Assembly (NCBI RefSeq): GCF_000173415.1 | Contig: NZ_ABXW01000003.1 | Span: 1 to 38,507, forward strand | Source: Providencia alcalifaciens DSM 30120 | GTDB taxonomy: Bacteria > Pseudomonadota > Gammaproteobacteria > Enterobacterales > Enterobacteriaceae | DNA length: 38,507 nucleotides | Direction: 5' to 3' | Shown: positions 1 through 11,300 of the stretch, piece by piece | Numbering within the stretch: position 1 is the stretch's first letter | Layout of the letters: each line of letters starts with the position of its first letter | Made by a program: the position numbers and the translations under genes | The notes under the pieces: generated by a model | Told to the model about the DNA's origin: nothing | Database searches by the model: none | What the model saw: the letters and a program-made list of their open reading frames with translations, nothing else

Positions 1-6
1 TTTAGT

Positions 7-34
7 AAAAAGGGCATCGACTGATGCCCTTTTT
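7..34 (+). terminator. Rho-independent terminator of the gene upstream of the window
   Basis: The arms GGGCATC (12-18) and GATGCCC (23-29) enclose a GACT loop. They are preceded by an A-run and followed by TTTTT, a classical intrinsic terminator. In E. coli the gene before secE is tufB, so this probably ends tufB; that is inferred from synteny only. Confidence 0.85.
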
Positions 35-75
35 ATACTCAAGTTTTTAAAATGCCAACGCTGTAAACCTAAGAA

Positions 76-160
76 CCTATCTCATCAATCGTTTTAATAA
101 TTATTGGTGAGATAGGCTCTGAAACAACGATTTACTAACTGTATTGAGAGCCCGATACAG
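76..160. repeat. Consecutive inverted repeats upstream of secE
   Basis: A 14-base-pair stem with one T-G pair joins 76-89 (CCTATCTCATCAAT) to 103-116 (ATTGGTGAGATAGG). A second six-base-pair hairpin joins CTGTAT (139-144) to ATACAG (155-160). GCTCT at 116-120 can also pair with AGAGC at 147-151, so alternative folds exist. No T-run follows. This lies in the 325-base gap before secE and I do not recognise it as a known repeat family. Confidence 0.5.
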
Positions 161-282
161 TTATATGAGATTTATTAAGGTTTTGCTCAGAAGTTATGGT
201 ATATTTTACCGCTGCCACAAAAAGAAATTTATTTTCAGAATAGGGTGGTCAATAAATTTACTGGGTATGCTGGCATATTCTA

Positions 283-313
283 TTGGTGTGCTCTGATTGC
301 CGTACTGTATAAG
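283..313 (+). promoter_or_regulatory. Possible secE-nusG promoter
   Basis: TTGGTG (283-288) and TATAAG (308-313) resemble -35 and -10 boxes, but the 19-base spacing is long. A promoter is expected in the gap between the upstream terminator and secE, but this particular assignment is weak. Confidence 0.3.
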
Positions 314-359
314 TAAGGCAAGCGGGCTTTATACATATTTCATGGTAACAGGTTGAATT

Positions 360-746
360 ATGAGTGCGAATAGCGAAGCTCAAGGAAGTGGACGCAGTGC
401 AGACATCTTCAAATGGGTAGTTGTCTGTGCCTTATTATTAGTTGCTATCGTGGGTAACTATTACTTCCGTCAATATAATCTCGCACTGCGTGCTTTTGCA
501 GTTGTAGCTGTAGTCGCTATTGCTGGTGCTGTTGCTTTGTGGACCACAAAAGGTAAAGCAACTCTGGCGTTTGCGCGCGAAGCTCGCATCGAGGTGAAAA
601 AAGTCATTTGGCCTACTCGCCAGGAAGCATTGCAAACAACGTTGATTGTTGCTGCTGTAACGGCTGTAATGTCATTAATCCTGTGGGGATTAGATGGTAT
701 CCTAGTGCGTTTAGTTTCATTTATTACAAGCCTGAGGTTATTCTAA
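360..746 (+). CDS. secE: SecE, preprotein translocase subunit
   Basis: SecE is the small essential subunit of the SecYEG channel that moves unfolded proteins across or into the inner membrane; it clamps and stabilises SecY. At 128 residues it has the length of the enteric three-helix form. Hydrophobic stretches lie near residues 19-36, 45-63 and 93-115. Between the second and third is the conserved amphipathic segment with [12 protein letters not shown] around residues 77-88, the part that contacts SecY. The ATG follows a GGTAACAGG stretch. The stop codon directly abuts the nusG start codon, so the two are co-transcribed and probably translationally coupled. Confidence 0.97.
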   Translation: MSANSEAQGSGRSADIFKWVVVCALLLVAIVGNYYFRQYNLALRAFAVVAVVAIAGAVALWTTKGKATLAFAREARIEVKKVIWPTRQEALQTTLIVAAVTAVMSLILWGLDGILVRLVSFITSLRLF

Positions 747-1292
747 ATGTCAGATTTACCTAAAAAACGCTGGTATGTCATTCAGGCATTCTCTGGTTTT
801 GAAGGTCGCGTAGCACAGTCTCTGCGTGAACATATCAAATTACATAATATGGAAGAGTTGTTCGGCGATGTTATGGTTCCAACTGAAGAAGTTGTTGAGA
901 TCCGTAGCGGTCAACGTCGTAAGAGCGAACGTAAATTCTTCCCAGGCTACGTATTAGTTCAAATGGTCATGAACGATGACTCTTGGCACTTAGTACGCAG
1001 TGTTCCGCGTGTAATGGGCTTTATCGGTGGAACGTCAGATCGTCCAGCGCCAATTAGTGATAAAGAAGTTGACGCGATCATGAATCGCTTACAACAAGTT
1101 GGTGATAAGCCACGTCCTAAAACACTATTTGAACCAGGTGAGATGGTTCGTGTTAGCGAAGGTCCATTCGCTGACTTCAACGGTGTTGTTGAAGAAATCG
1201 ACTATGAAAAGAGCCGCTTAAAAGTCTCTGTTTCAATTTTTGGTCGTGCAACACCTGTTGAGTTAGATTTCGGACAGGTAGAAAAAGCCTAA
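747..1292 (+). CDS. nusG: NusG, transcription elongation/termination factor
   Basis: NusG binds RNA polymerase through its N-terminal NGN domain, suppresses pausing, and through its C-terminal KOW domain contacts Rho or ribosomal protein S10, coupling transcription to termination or translation. The 181 residues match the E. coli length. The NGN domain (about 8-120) starts with the typical [13 protein letters not shown]. The KOW domain (about 126-181) contains [18 protein letters not shown]. The ATG begins on the base after the secE stop codon, the classical secE-nusG dicistron. A strong terminator follows 22 bases downstream, separating it from rplK. Confidence 0.98.
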   Translation: MSDLPKKRWYVIQAFSGFEGRVAQSLREHIKLHNMEELFGDVMVPTEEVVEIRSGQRRKSERKFFPGYVLVQMVMNDDSWHLVRSVPRVMGFIGGTSDRPAPISDKEVDAIMNRLQQVGDKPRPKTLFEPGEMVRVSEGPFADFNGVVEEIDYEKSRLKVSVSIFGRATPVELDFGQVEKA

Positions 1293-1314
1293 TTAATCCG
1301 AGTCTCAGACTTGC

Positions 1315-1351
1315 AAAAGGCGCGAAATTTTCATACAATTTCGCGCCTTTT
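1315..1351 (+). terminator. Terminator after secE-nusG
   Basis: AAAAGGCGCGAAATT (1315-1329) pairs with AATTTCGCGCCTTTT (1337-1351), giving a long GC-centred stem that runs directly into a T-rich tract (1348-1358). The A and T flanks would also let it work weakly in the other direction. Confidence 0.9.
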
Positions 1352-1378
1352 GTTTTTTATGCTTGGCAAAATACTATA
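1350..1378 (+). promoter_or_regulatory. Probable rplKA promoter
   Basis: TTGTTT (1350-1355) and TACTAT (1373-1378) are spaced by 17 bases; TATACA (1375-1380) is an overlapping alternative -10. The -35 box falls inside the T-tract of the preceding terminator. The position just upstream of the L1-responsive leader fits the known L11 operon promoter of E. coli. Confidence 0.5.
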
Positions 1379-1391
1379 CAAATAGGGTTTT

Positions 1392-1447
1392 GCGGGGCGT
1401 TAATGTAACGGGGAGCCTTATCGACTAAGGCGTTATTACCCAATTTG
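1392..1447 (+). promoter_or_regulatory. L1-responsive leader of the rplKA mRNA
   Basis: The leader contains GCCTTA (1415-1420) pairing with TAAGGC (1426-1431), with a GC-rich purine segment on the 5' side. In E. coli excess L1 binds a structure at this place that mimics its 23S rRNA site and shuts off translation of rplK and rplA. The assignment rests on position and resemblance to the E. coli leader. Confidence 0.7.
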
Positions 1448-1448
1448 A

Positions 1449-2592
<1,144 letters not shown>

Positions 2593-2624
2593 TTCCGTTA
2601 GCATTTGCTAATCGGTAATTAGGC

Positions 2625-2651
2625 TTTACCTTTGCGTTAGATTTGTATAAA
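2625..2651 (+). promoter_or_regulatory. Probable rplJL-rpoBC promoter
   Basis: TATAAA (2646-2651) is preceded by a TG at 2644-2645 (extended -10). A weak TTTACC (2625-2630) lies 15 bases upstream. The position, directly ahead of the L10 leader, matches the main promoter of the E. coli rplJL-rpoBC operon. Confidence 0.6.
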
Positions 2652-2715
2652 ATTTGACGCCTCGAGTTTGTTGGGGATAGAAATATGCCCAACAAACCAC
2701 AAATTTCGGTATGGA

Positions 2716-2848
2716 GTCTGGCCTTTCCAGACCCCGTCCAAGACCGCAGGTGTAGTTTATTAGTTACTAGTAGCTACTTAATTTACCTGCGTAGACGGTG
2801 ACAGAGATACCTAGAATTTATTCTGGATTTCTATTCTGCTCACCGTGT
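2716..2848 (+). ncRNA. L10 leader, autoregulatory mRNA structure
   Basis: The order of helices matches the known L10 leader. A hairpin GTCTGG/CCAGAC is at 2716-2732. GCAGGT (2746-2751) pairs with ACCTGC (2785-2790). The long-range helix CGGTGA (2796-2801) pairs with TCACCG (2840-2845). The stretch CCAAGACCGCAGGTG is nearly identical to the E. coli leader. The L10-L7/L12 complex binds here and represses translation of rplJ and rplL. Confidence 0.85.
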
Positions 2849-2926
2849 TTTAGCGCTCTTACATAATGTTGTGTTTGAGTGATGTGAGTCCCGGGTTTTC
2901 CCGGTTAATCCAGGAGCAAGAAGCTA

Positions 2927-3424
2927 ATGGCACTAAATCTTCAAGACAAACAAGCGATTGTTGCTGAAGTCAGCGAAGTAGCCAAAGGCGCGCTTTCTGC
3001 AGTTGTTGCTGATTCACGCGGCGTAACTGTAGCAAAAATGACTGAACTGCGTAAAGCAGGTCGCGAAGCTGGCGTTTACATTCGTGTTGTTCGCAACACT
3101 TTGATTCGTCGTGCTGTTGAAGGTACAGCGTATGATGTACTGAAAGACGCGTTTGTTGGTCCAACCTTAATTGCTTTCTCTAACGAACATCCGGGCGCTG
3201 GCGCTCGTCTGTTCAAAGAGTTCGCGAAAGCGAATCCAGCATTTGAGATTAAAGCTGCGGCCTTTGAAGGTGAGTTAATCCAAGCGAAAGATATCGATCG
3301 TCTGGCAACTCTCCCAACTTACGATGAAGCAATCGCACGCCTGATGGCAACCATGAAAGAAGCCGCTGCCGGCAAATTGGTTCGTACTCTGGCTGCTCTG
3401 CGCGATCAGAAAGAAGCTGCATAA
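2927..3424 (+). CDS. rplJ: 50S ribosomal protein L10
   Basis: L10 anchors L7/L12 dimers to the ribosome through its long C-terminal helix and, as the L10-L7/L12 complex, represses its own mRNA. The 165 residues match E. coli. The N-terminal rRNA-binding domain contains [20 protein letters not shown], and the C-terminal helix (from about residue 135) is alanine-rich. The ATG follows CCAGGAGCAAGAAGCTA. A 334-base leader holding the autoregulatory structure separates it from rplA. Confidence 0.98.
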   Translation: MALNLQDKQAIVAEVSEVAKGALSAVVADSRGVTVAKMTELRKAGREAGVYIRVVRNTLIRRAVEGTAYDVLKDAFVGPTLIAFSNEHPGAGARLFKEFAKANPAFEIKAAAFEGELIQAKDIDRLATLPTYDEAIARLMATMKEAAAGKLVRTLAALRDQKEAA

Positions 3425-3484
3425 GCCCTTTCCTTCGTTGCTTTTTAACGTATAAACTATTTCTGAATTTTAGGAACACTTGTT

Positions 3485-3850
3485 ATGTCTATCACTAAAG
3501 ACCAAATCCTTGATGCAGTTGCAGAAATGTCTGTAATGGACGTTGTTGAACTGATTACTATGATGGAAGAAAAATTCGGCGTTTCTGCTGCTGCAGCTGT
3601 TGCTGTTGCTGCGGGCCCAGCTGAAGCTGCTGAAGAAAAAACTGAGTTCGACGTTGTTCTGGCATCTGTTGGTGCGAACAAAGTTGCAGTTATCAAAGCA
3701 GTACGTGGTGCAACCGGTCTTGGCCTGAAAGAAGCTAAAGACATGGTAGAATCAGCTCCAGCAGTTATCAAAGAAGCTGCAAGCAAAGACGAAGCTGAAA
3801 CTCTGAAAAAATCTCTTGAAGAAGCAGGCGCTTCTGTTGAACTTAAATAA
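3485..3850 (+). CDS. rplL: 50S ribosomal protein L7/L12
   Basis: L7/L12 is the multicopy acidic stalk protein that recruits and stimulates the translational GTPases. The 121 residues show the three usual parts: an N-terminal dimerisation helix pair (about 1-33), an Ala/Val-rich flexible hinge (about 34-52), and a C-terminal factor-binding domain with [15 protein letters not shown] (about 76-90). A TAGGAACACTTGTT stretch supplies the ribosome site. It is followed by an attenuator that limits RNA polymerase genes relative to ribosomal protein genes. Confidence 0.98.
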   Translation: MSITKDQILDAVAEMSVMDVVELITMMEEKFGVSAAAAVAVAAGPAEAAEEKTEFDVVLASVGANKVAVIKAVRGATGLGLKEAKDMVESAPAVIKEAASKDEAETLKKSLEEAGASVELK

Positions 3851-3889
3851 GTTCAAATTCAAGAACGCAGCTTAAGTAATTAGGCTGAT

Positions 3890-3920
3890 GGCTGGTGATT
3901 TTATAATCACCAGCCTTTTT
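3890..3920 (+). terminator. Attenuator between rplL and rpoB
   Basis: GGCTGGTGATT (3890-3900) pairs perfectly with AATCACCAGCC (3905-3915) around a four-base loop and runs into TTTTT. In E. coli the equivalent terminator stops most transcripts leaving rplL and sets the rpoBC level. Here the hairpin is 11 uninterrupted base pairs. Confidence 0.9.
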
Positions 3921-4067
3921 GCGCTGTAAGGCGTGATGGGTGTTAACAGCTTTTCACGCAGTTTTAATGTTAACAAACAACCCCCCAATACTTCTTTCTA
4001 TTGACGACTTAATATACTGTGTTCTGCGCTACGACCCGCTCGGGTAGCTCGGTAGCCTCAGGAATGC

Positions 4068-4118
4068 AATGAAATGATTTAAGAGTAATAGCAATGAGTA
4101 TTACGGAAAGTATTCATT
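4068..4118 (+). ncRNA. Probable RNase III processing hairpin in the rpoB leader
   Basis: AATGAA (4068-4073) pairs with TTCATT (4113-4118), and GTAATA (4085-4090) with TATTAC (4099-4104). The surrounding bases closely resemble the E. coli rplL-rpoB spacer, where RNase III cuts the cotranscript. The pairing is visible; the processing role is inferred from E. coli. Confidence 0.6.
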
Positions 4119-4206
4119 TTCCATTTCTTCAAAAAACGCGTTCCTGTTCTGTCCTTTACCTAAGGACGAACGACTTGGGTCACTGATCAACGAGCTGAGG
4201 AAACCT

Positions 4207-7200
4207 ATGGTTTACTCCTATACCGAGAAAAAACGTATTCGTAAGGATTTTGGTAAACGTCCACAAGTTTTGGATATACCTTATCTCCTTTCTATCCAAC
4301 TTGACTCGTTCCAGAAGTTTATCGAGCAAGATCCTGATGGCCAGAATGGTTTGGAAGCAGCTTTCCGTTCTGTATTCCCAATTCAGAGCTACAGCGGCAA
4401 TGCGGAACTGCAATATGTCAGCTATCGTTTAGGCGAGCCTGTTTTTGATGTTAAAGAATGTCAAATTCGCGGTGTGACGTATTCTGCACCACTGCGTGTA
4501 AAACTGCGCCTGATCGTTTATGAGCGAGAAGCACCAGAAGGCACCGTTAAAGACATCAAAGAACAAGAAGTCTACATGGGTGAAATTCCACTCATGACTG
4601 AAAACGGAACTTTTGTTATCAACGGTACTGAGCGTGTTATCGTTTCTCAGTTACACCGTAGTCCAGGTGTATTCTTTGACAGCGATAAAGGTAAAACTCA
4701 CTCTTCAGGTAAAGTGCTGTATAACGCACGTATTATCCCTTACCGTGGTTCATGGCTTGATTTCGAATTTGATCCGAAAGATAACCTGTTTGTACGTATT
4801 GACCGTCGCCGTAAATTACCTGCGACCATTATTCTGCGTGCAATGGATTACAACACCGAAGAAATCTTAAATCTGTTCTTCGAAAAAACTGTATTCCAAA
4901 TCCGTGATAATAAACTGATGATGACGCTGGTTCCTGAGCGTTTACGTGGTGAAACTGCTTCTTTCGATATCGAAGCAAACGGCAAAGTCTATGTTGAAAA
5001 AGGCCGTCGTATCACTGCACGTCATATTCGTCAGTTAGAAAAAGAAGAAATTAACAGCATCGAAGTTCCTGTTGAATACATCGCAGGTAAAGTTGTTGCA
5101 AGAGACTATATCGATGAGAGCACTGGTGAGCTGATTTGTGCAGCGAACATGGAACTGTCATTAGATATGTTGGCACGTCTGAGCCAATCTGGTCACAAAA
5201 CAATTGAAACATTGTTTACTAACGACTTAGACCACGGTGCTTATATCTCTGAAACCGTTCGTGTCGACCCAACTAACGATCGCTTAAGTGCACTGGTAGA
5301 AATCTACCGCATGATGCGTCCTGGTGAGCCACCAACTCGCGAAGCGGCAGAAAACCTGTTCGATAACTTGTTCTTCTCTGAAGACCGTTATGACTTGTCT
5401 GCTGTCGGCCGCATGAAGTTTAACCGTTCACTGAACCGCGATGAAATCGAAGGTTCTGGTATCCTGAGTGAAGAAGACATCATTGATGTTATGCGTAAAC
5501 TCATCGATATCCGTAACGGTAAAGGCGAAGTCGATGATATCGACCACTTAGGTAACCGTCGTATTCGTTCCGTTGGTGAAATGGCTGAGAACCAATTCCG
5601 TGTAGGTCTGGTTCGTGTTGAGCGTGCAGTGAAAGAGCGTCTTTCTCTGGGCGACCTCGATGCATTAATGCCACAGGATATGATCAACGCTAAGCCAATT
5701 TCAGCCGCAGTTAAAGAGTTCTTTGGTTCCAGCCAGCTGTCTCAATTTATGGACCAGAACAACCCACTGTCTGAAATTACGCACAAACGCCGTATCTCTG
5801 CATTAGGCCCTGGTGGTCTGACTCGTGAACGTGCGGGCTTCGAAGTACGTGACGTACACCCAACTCACTATGGTCGTGTTTGTCCAATCGAAACGCCTGA
5901 AGGTCCGAACATCGGTCTGATCAACTCATTATCTGTTTATGCACAGACCAATGAGTATGGTTTCTTAGAAACCCCTTACCGTTTAGTTCGTGATGGCATC
6001 GTAACGGATGAAATCCATTACTTGTCTGCAATCGAAGAAGGTAACTTCATCATTGCTCAGGCAAACACCGTATTAAGTGATGATGGTCGTTTCATCGAAG
6101 AATTGATCACTTGTCGTAACAAAGGTGAATCAAGCTTATTCAGCCGTGAACAAGTTGAATATATGGACGTTTCGACTCAACAGGTTGTTTCTGTTGGTGC
6201 GTCTCTGATCCCATTCCTTGAACACGATGATGCTAACCGTGCATTGATGGGTGCAAACATGCAACGTCAAGCGGTTCCTACTTTACGTGCTGACAAACCA
6301 TTAGTTGGTACAGGTATGGAACGTGCAGTAGCGGTTGACTCCGGTGTTACTGCTGTTGCTAGACGTGGTGGTTCAGTTCAATACGTTGATGCTTCTCGTA
6401 TCGTTATCAAAGTTAACGAAGATGAGATGTATCCGGGCGAAGCTGGAATCGATATCTATAACCTGACTAAATACACTCGTTCTAACCAGAACACCTGTAT
6501 CAACCAGATGCCTTGCGTATCTTTAGGTGAGCCAGTTGAACGTGGTGATGTGTTAGCTGATGGTCCTTCAACAGACCTTGGTGAATTAGCACTTGGTCAA
6601 AACATGCGCGTGGCATTCATGCCATGGAATGGTTATAACTTCGAAGACTCCATCTTAGTTTCTGAGCGTGTTGTTCAAGAAGACCGTTTCACAACTATTC
6701 ACATTCAGGAACTCTCTTGTGTGTCTCGTGACACCAAATTAGGACCTGAAGAGATCACTGCGGATATTCCAAACGTTGGTGAAGCAGCACTGTCTAAACT
6801 TGATGAATCCGGTATCGTTTATATCGGTGCAGAAGTGAAAGGCGGCGATATTCTGGTTGGTAAAGTAACCCCTAAAGGTGAAACACAATTAACACCAGAA
6901 GAAAAACTGCTGCGTGCTATCTTCGGTGAGAAAGCGTCAGACGTTAAAGACTCTTCTTTACGTATTCCTAACGGTGTATCTGGTACAGTTATCGATGTAC
7001 AAGTATTTACCCGTGATGGTGTAGAGAAAGACAAACGTGCTCTGGAAATCGAAGAAACTCAGTTACGTGATGCGAAGAAAGACTTAACAGAAGAACTGCG
7101 TATTTTTGAATCTGCATTGTTCTCTCGTATCCGTTCTGTACTGATCAGCGGTGGTATTGAAGCTGAAAAACTGGATAAACTGCCTCGTGACCGTTGGTTA

Positions 7201-8235
7201 GAATTAGCGTTAGCTGATGAAGAGAAACAGAACCAGTTAGAGCAATTAGCTGAACAGTATGATGAACTGAAATCTGAGTTCGAGAAGAAACTGGAAGCGA
7301 AACGTCGCAAGATCACCCAAGGTGATGACCTTGCTCCAGGCGTACTGAAAATTGTTAAGGTTTATCTGGCTGTTAAACGTCAGATCCAACCGGGTGATAA
7401 AATGGCGGGTCGCCATGGTAACAAAGGTGTTATCTCAAAAATCAACCCAGTTGAAGACATGCCTTACGATGAAAACGGTAACCCAGTTGACATCGTTCTG
7501 AACCCACTGGGCGTACCATCACGTATGAACATCGGTCAGATTCTGGAAACTCACTTAGGTATGGCTGCTAAAGGTATTGGTGAAAAAATCAATGCTATGC
7601 TTAAACAGCAGCAAGAAGTTGCCAAACTGCGTGAATTCATCCAGAAAGCTTACGATTTAGGTGATGATCCGCGTCAGAAAGTTGACTTAAATACTTTCTC
7701 TGATGAAGAAGTTATGCGTTTGGCTGAGAACCTGAGAAAAGGTATGCCAATTGCAACGCCAGTGTTTGATGGTGCGAAAGAGAAAGAAATTAAAGAACTG
7801 CTGAAACTGGGTGGTCTGCCAACTTCAGGTCAGATTACACTGTTCGACGGTCGTACTGGCGAGAAATTTGAGCGTCAGGTAACCGTGGGTTACATGTACA
7901 TGCTGAAACTGAACCACTTGGTTGACGATAAGATGCACGCCCGTTCAACTGGTTCTTACAGCTTGGTTACTCAGCAGCCGCTGGGTGGTAAAGCGCAGTT
8001 CGGTGGTCAGCGTTTCGGGGAGATGGAAGTGTGGGCACTGGAAGCATACGGTGCAGCCTATACTCTTCAAGAAATGCTTACAGTTAAATCGGATGACGTT
8101 AACGGTCGTACGAAGATGTATAAAAACATCGTCGACGGCAGCCATCAGATGGAACCTGGTATGCCGGAATCTTTCAACGTATTGCTGAAAGAAATCCGCT
8201 CACTGGGTATCAACATCGAGCTGGAAGACGAGTAA
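4207..8235 (+). CDS. rpoB: DNA-directed RNA polymerase subunit beta
   Basis: RpoB is the beta subunit, forming one pincer of the RNA polymerase clamp and half of the active-site channel. The 1342 residues equal E. coli. Residue numbering coincides exactly: the rifampicin-binding cluster at 512-534 reads [20 protein letters not shown] with Asp516, His526 and Ser531 all wild type, so no classical rifampicin-resistance substitution is present. Further conserved blocks are [18 protein letters not shown] (about 551-568) and the [13 protein letters not shown] segment near 1062-1074. Translation starts at an ATG after GAGCTGAGGAAACC. The 356-base leader carries the attenuator and a processing hairpin. 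It is co-transcribed with rpoC. Confidence 0.99.
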   Translation: MVYSYTEKKRIRKDFGKRPQVLDIPYLLSIQLDSFQKFIEQDPDGQNGLEAAFRSVFPIQSYSGNAELQYVSYRLGEPVFDVKECQIRGVTYSAPLRVKLRLIVYEREAPEGTVKDIKEQEVYMGEIPLMTENGTFVINGTERVIVSQLHRSPGVFFDSDKGKTHSSGKVLYNARIIPYRGSWLDFEFDPKDNLFVRIDRRRKLPATIILRAMDYNTEEILNLFFEKTVFQIRDNKLMMTLVPERLRGETASFDIEANGKVYVEKGRRITARHIRQLEKEEINSIEVPVEYIAGKVVARDYIDESTGELICAANMELSLDMLARLSQSGHKTIETLFTNDLDHGAYISETVRVDPTNDRLSALVEIYRMMRPGEPPTREAAENLFDNLFFSEDRYDLSAVGRMKFNRSLNRDEIEGSGILSEEDIIDVMRKLIDIRNGKGEVDDIDHLGNRRIRSVGEMAENQFRVGLVRVERAVKERLSLGDLDALMPQDMINAKPISAAVKEFFGSSQLSQFMDQNNPLSEITHKRRISALGPGGLTRERAGFEVRDVHPTHYGRVCPIETPEGPNIGLINSLSVYAQTNEYGFLETPYRLVRDGIVTDEIHYLSAIEEGNFIIAQANTVLSDDGRFIEELITCRNKGESSLFSREQVEYMDVSTQQVVSVGASLIPFLEHDDANRALMGANMQRQAVPTLRADKPLVGTGMERAVAVDSGVTAVARRGGSVQYVDASRIVIKVNEDEMYPGEAGIDIYNLTKYTRSNQNTCINQMPCVSLGEPVERGDVLADGPSTDLGELALGQNMRVAFMPWNGYNFEDSILVSERVVQEDRFTTIHIQELSCVSRDTKLGPEEITADIPNVGEAALSKLDESGIVYIGAEVKGGDILVGKVTPKGETQLTPEEKLLRAIFGEKASDVKDSSLRIPNGVSGTVIDVQVFTRDGVEKDKRALEIEETQLRDAKKDLTEELRIFESALFSRIRSVLISGGIEAEKLDKLPRDRWLELALADEEKQNQLEQLAEQYDELKSEFEKKLEAKRRKITQGDDLAPGVLKIVKVYLAVKRQIQPGDKMAGRHGNKGVISKINPVEDMPYDENGNPVDIVLNPLGVPSRMNIGQILETHLGMAAKGIGEKINAMLKQQQEVAKLREFIQKAYDLGDDPRQKVDLNTFSDEEVMRLAENLRKGMPIATPVFDGAKEKEIKELLKLGGLPTSGQITLFDGRTGEKFERQVTVGYMYMLKLNHLVDDKMHARSTGSYSLVTQQPLGGKAQFGGQRFGEMEVWALEAYGAAYTLQEMLTVKSDDVNGRTKMYKNIVDGSHQMEPGMPESFNVLLKEIRSLGINIELEDE

Positions 8236-8245
8236 TTCGTTTTGT

Positions 8246-8267
8246 GCCGGAAGGTTCGCCTTCCGGC
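8246..8267 (+). other. rpoB-rpoC intercistronic hairpin
   Basis: GCCGGAAGG (8246-8254) pairs with CCTTCCGGC (8259-8267) around a TTCG tetraloop, an exceptionally stable fold. No T-run follows, so it is not a terminator. It may protect or punctuate the rpoB end of the mRNA. Confidence 0.75.
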
Positions 8268-8344
8268 CCATGTAAGCACTGGGATTTGGGGAGAGTGGCC
8301 TCGAGCACTCACCTGACAGGTCTAACTCCGACAGGAGCCATTTA

Positions 8345-11300
8345 GTGAAAGACTTAATTAAGTTTCTGAAAGCGCAAACCAAGACCGAAGAGTTTGATGC
8401 GATCAAGATTGCTCTGGCATCACCTGATATGATCCGTTCATGGTCATTCGGTGAAGTTAAAAAGCCAGAAACCATTAACTACCGTACGTTCAAACCAGAA
8501 CGTGATGGTCTTTTCTGTGCGCGTATTTTCGGGCCAGTAAAAGACTACGAATGTTTGTGCGGTAAGTACAAGCGTTTAAAACACCGTGGTGTGATTTGTG
8601 AGAAGTGTGGCGTTGAAGTTACACAAACTAAAGTTCGTCGTGAGCGTATGGGTCATATTGAACTCGCATCTCCGACTGCACATATTTGGTTCTTAAAATC
8701 ACTACCATCCCGTATCGGTTTGCTGCTCGATATGCCACTGCGCGATATCGAACGCGTTCTGTACTTTGAATCTTATGTTGTTGTTGAAGGCGGGATGACC
8801 AGCCTTGAGCGCGCACAGATTCTGACAGAAGAGCAATACTTAGATGCGTTGGAAGAGTTCGGTGACGAATTTGACGCAAAAATGGGTGCGGAAGCAATCC
8901 AAGGTCTGCTGAAAAACCTCGATCTTGAGAACGAGTGCGAAACGCTGCGTGAAGAGTTAAATGAAACTAACTCAGAAACCAAGCGTAAAAAGCTGACCAA
9001 GCGTATCAAACTGTTAGAAGCGTTCATTCAATCTGGTAACAAACCAGAGTGGATGATCTTAAACGTTCTGCCAGTTCTGCCACCTGATCTGCGTCCATTA
9101 GTTCCACTGGATGGTGGTCGTTTCGCAACATCAGATCTGAACGATCTGTATCGTCGCGTAATCAACCGTAACAACCGTCTGAAACGTCTTCTGGATCTGG
9201 CTGCGCCAGACATCATCGTACGTAACGAAAAACGTATGTTGCAAGAAGCGGTTGATGCACTGTTAGATAACGGTCGTCGTGGTCGCGCAATCACAGGTTC
9301 TAACAAACGTCCTCTGAAATCTTTGGCAGATATGATCAAAGGTAAACAAGGTCGTTTCCGTCAGAACTTACTTGGTAAGCGTGTTGACTACTCAGGTCGT
9401 TCTGTAATCACCGTAGGTCCATACCTGCGTCTGCATCAGTGCGGTCTGCCTAAGAAAATGGCACTTGAGTTATTCAAACCATTTATCTACGGCAAATTAG
9501 AATTACGTGGTCTGGCAACAACCATTAAAGCTGCGAAGAAAATGGTTGAGCGCGAAGAAGCGGTTGTTTGGGATATCTTGGATGAAGTTATCCGTGAACA
9601 CCCAGTTATGCTGAACCGTGCACCAACACTTCACCGTCTGGGTATCCAAGCTTTCGAACCAATTTTGATCGAAGGTAAAGCTATCCAATTGCACCCACTC
9701 GTTTGTGCGGCATATAACGCCGACTTCGATGGTGACCAAATGGCGGTACACGTTCCTCTGACTCTGGAAGCTCAGTTAGAAGCGCGTGCGTTGATGATGT
9801 CAACCAACAACATCCTGTCACCTGCAAGTGGTGAGCCTATCATCGTTCCTTCTCAGGACGTTGTATTGGGTATCTACTACATGACTCGTGACTGTGTAAA
9901 CGCGAAAGGCGAGGGCATGGTATTAGCCGGTCCTAAAGAAGCTGAGCGTGTTTACCGTTCAGGTCATGCTTCACTGCATGCCCGTGTTAAAGTCCGTATC
10001 ACTGAAGAAGTGAAGGACAGCGAAGGTAACATTACGATTAACACTGGTTTAGTTGATACCACGGTTGGTCGTGCAATTTTATGGATGATCGTACCGAAAG
10101 GTCTGCCTTACTCTCTGGTTAACCAAGCGTTAGGTAAGAAAGCAATCTCCAAAATGCTGAACACTTGTTACCGTGTACTGGGTCTGAAGCCAACCGTTAT
10201 TTTTGCTGACCAAATCATGTATACCGGTTTTGCCTATGCGGCACGTTCTGGTGCATCGGTTGGTATCGACGATATGGTTATTCCAGAGAAAAAAGCTGGA
10301 ATCATCGCCGAAGCAGAAGCGGAAGTTGCAGAAATTCAGGAACAGTTCCAGTCTGGTCTGGTTACAGCAGGCGAACGTTATAACAAAGTTATCGATATCT
10401 GGGCAGCGGCAAACGAACGTGTTGCTAAAGCGATGATGGAAAACTTGTCTACTGAAGCAGTCATCAACCGTGACGGTGAAGAAGAACAACAAGTTTCTTT
10501 CAACAGTATCTTTATGATGGCCGACTCCGGTGCTCGTGGTTCTGCTGCGCAGATTCGTCAGCTAGCAGGTATGCGTGGTCTGATGGCGAAGCCAGATGGC
10601 TCCATCATCGAAACACCAATCACGGCGAACTTCCGTGAAGGTCTGAACGTTCTCCAGTACTTTATTTCTACCCACGGTGCTCGTAAGGGTCTTGCGGATA
10701 CCGCATTGAAAACAGCGAACTCCGGTTACCTGACTCGTCGTTTAGTTGACGTTGCTCAAGACTTGGTAGTGACTGAAGATGACTGTGGTACTCACGAAGG
10801 TATCCTGATGACTCCGGTTATCGAGGGTGGCGACGTTAAAGAACCACTGCGTGAACGTGTACTTGGACGTGTAACAGCTGAAGATATCCTGATCCCAGGT
10901 ACAGCTGATATTCTGGTTCCACGTAATACACTATTACACGAAAAACTGTGTGACCTGTTAGAAGCTAACTCTGTTGACAGCGTGAAAGTACGTTCCGTTG
11001 TAAGTTGTGAAACTGACTTCGGTGTGTGTGCTCACTGTTATGGTCGTGACCTGGCTCGTGGTCATATCATCAACAAAGGTGAAGCTATCGGTGTTATCGC
11101 GGCACAATCAATCGGTGAGCCGGGTACACAGCTGACGATGCGTACGTTCCACATCGGTGGTGCGGCATCTCGTGCGGCAGCAGAATCTAGCATCCAAGTT
11201 CGTAACACAGGTACTCTGAAACTGGTTAACGCGAAATTCGTAACCAACTCAGAAGGCAAACTGGTTATTACTTCACGTAATACAGAATTGCGTCTGATTG

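Noticed and set aside
3457-3786. 109-residue minus-strand reading frame opposite rplL
   Set aside because: Its Ala/Ser/Thr-rich composition is the expected complement of the Ala-rich L7/L12 gene.
4001-4018. TTGACG with TATACT in the rplL-rpoB spacer as a promoter
   Set aside because: The two hexamers are only six bases apart, so they cannot act together as -35 and -10.
5740-5808. Possible rifampicin-resistance changes in rpoB
   Set aside because: All key residues of the 512-534 cluster are wild type.
10130-10492. 120-residue Phe/Cys-rich minus-strand frame inside rpoC
   Set aside because: It is antisense to conserved rpoC sequence with no ribosome site and no plausible protein composition.
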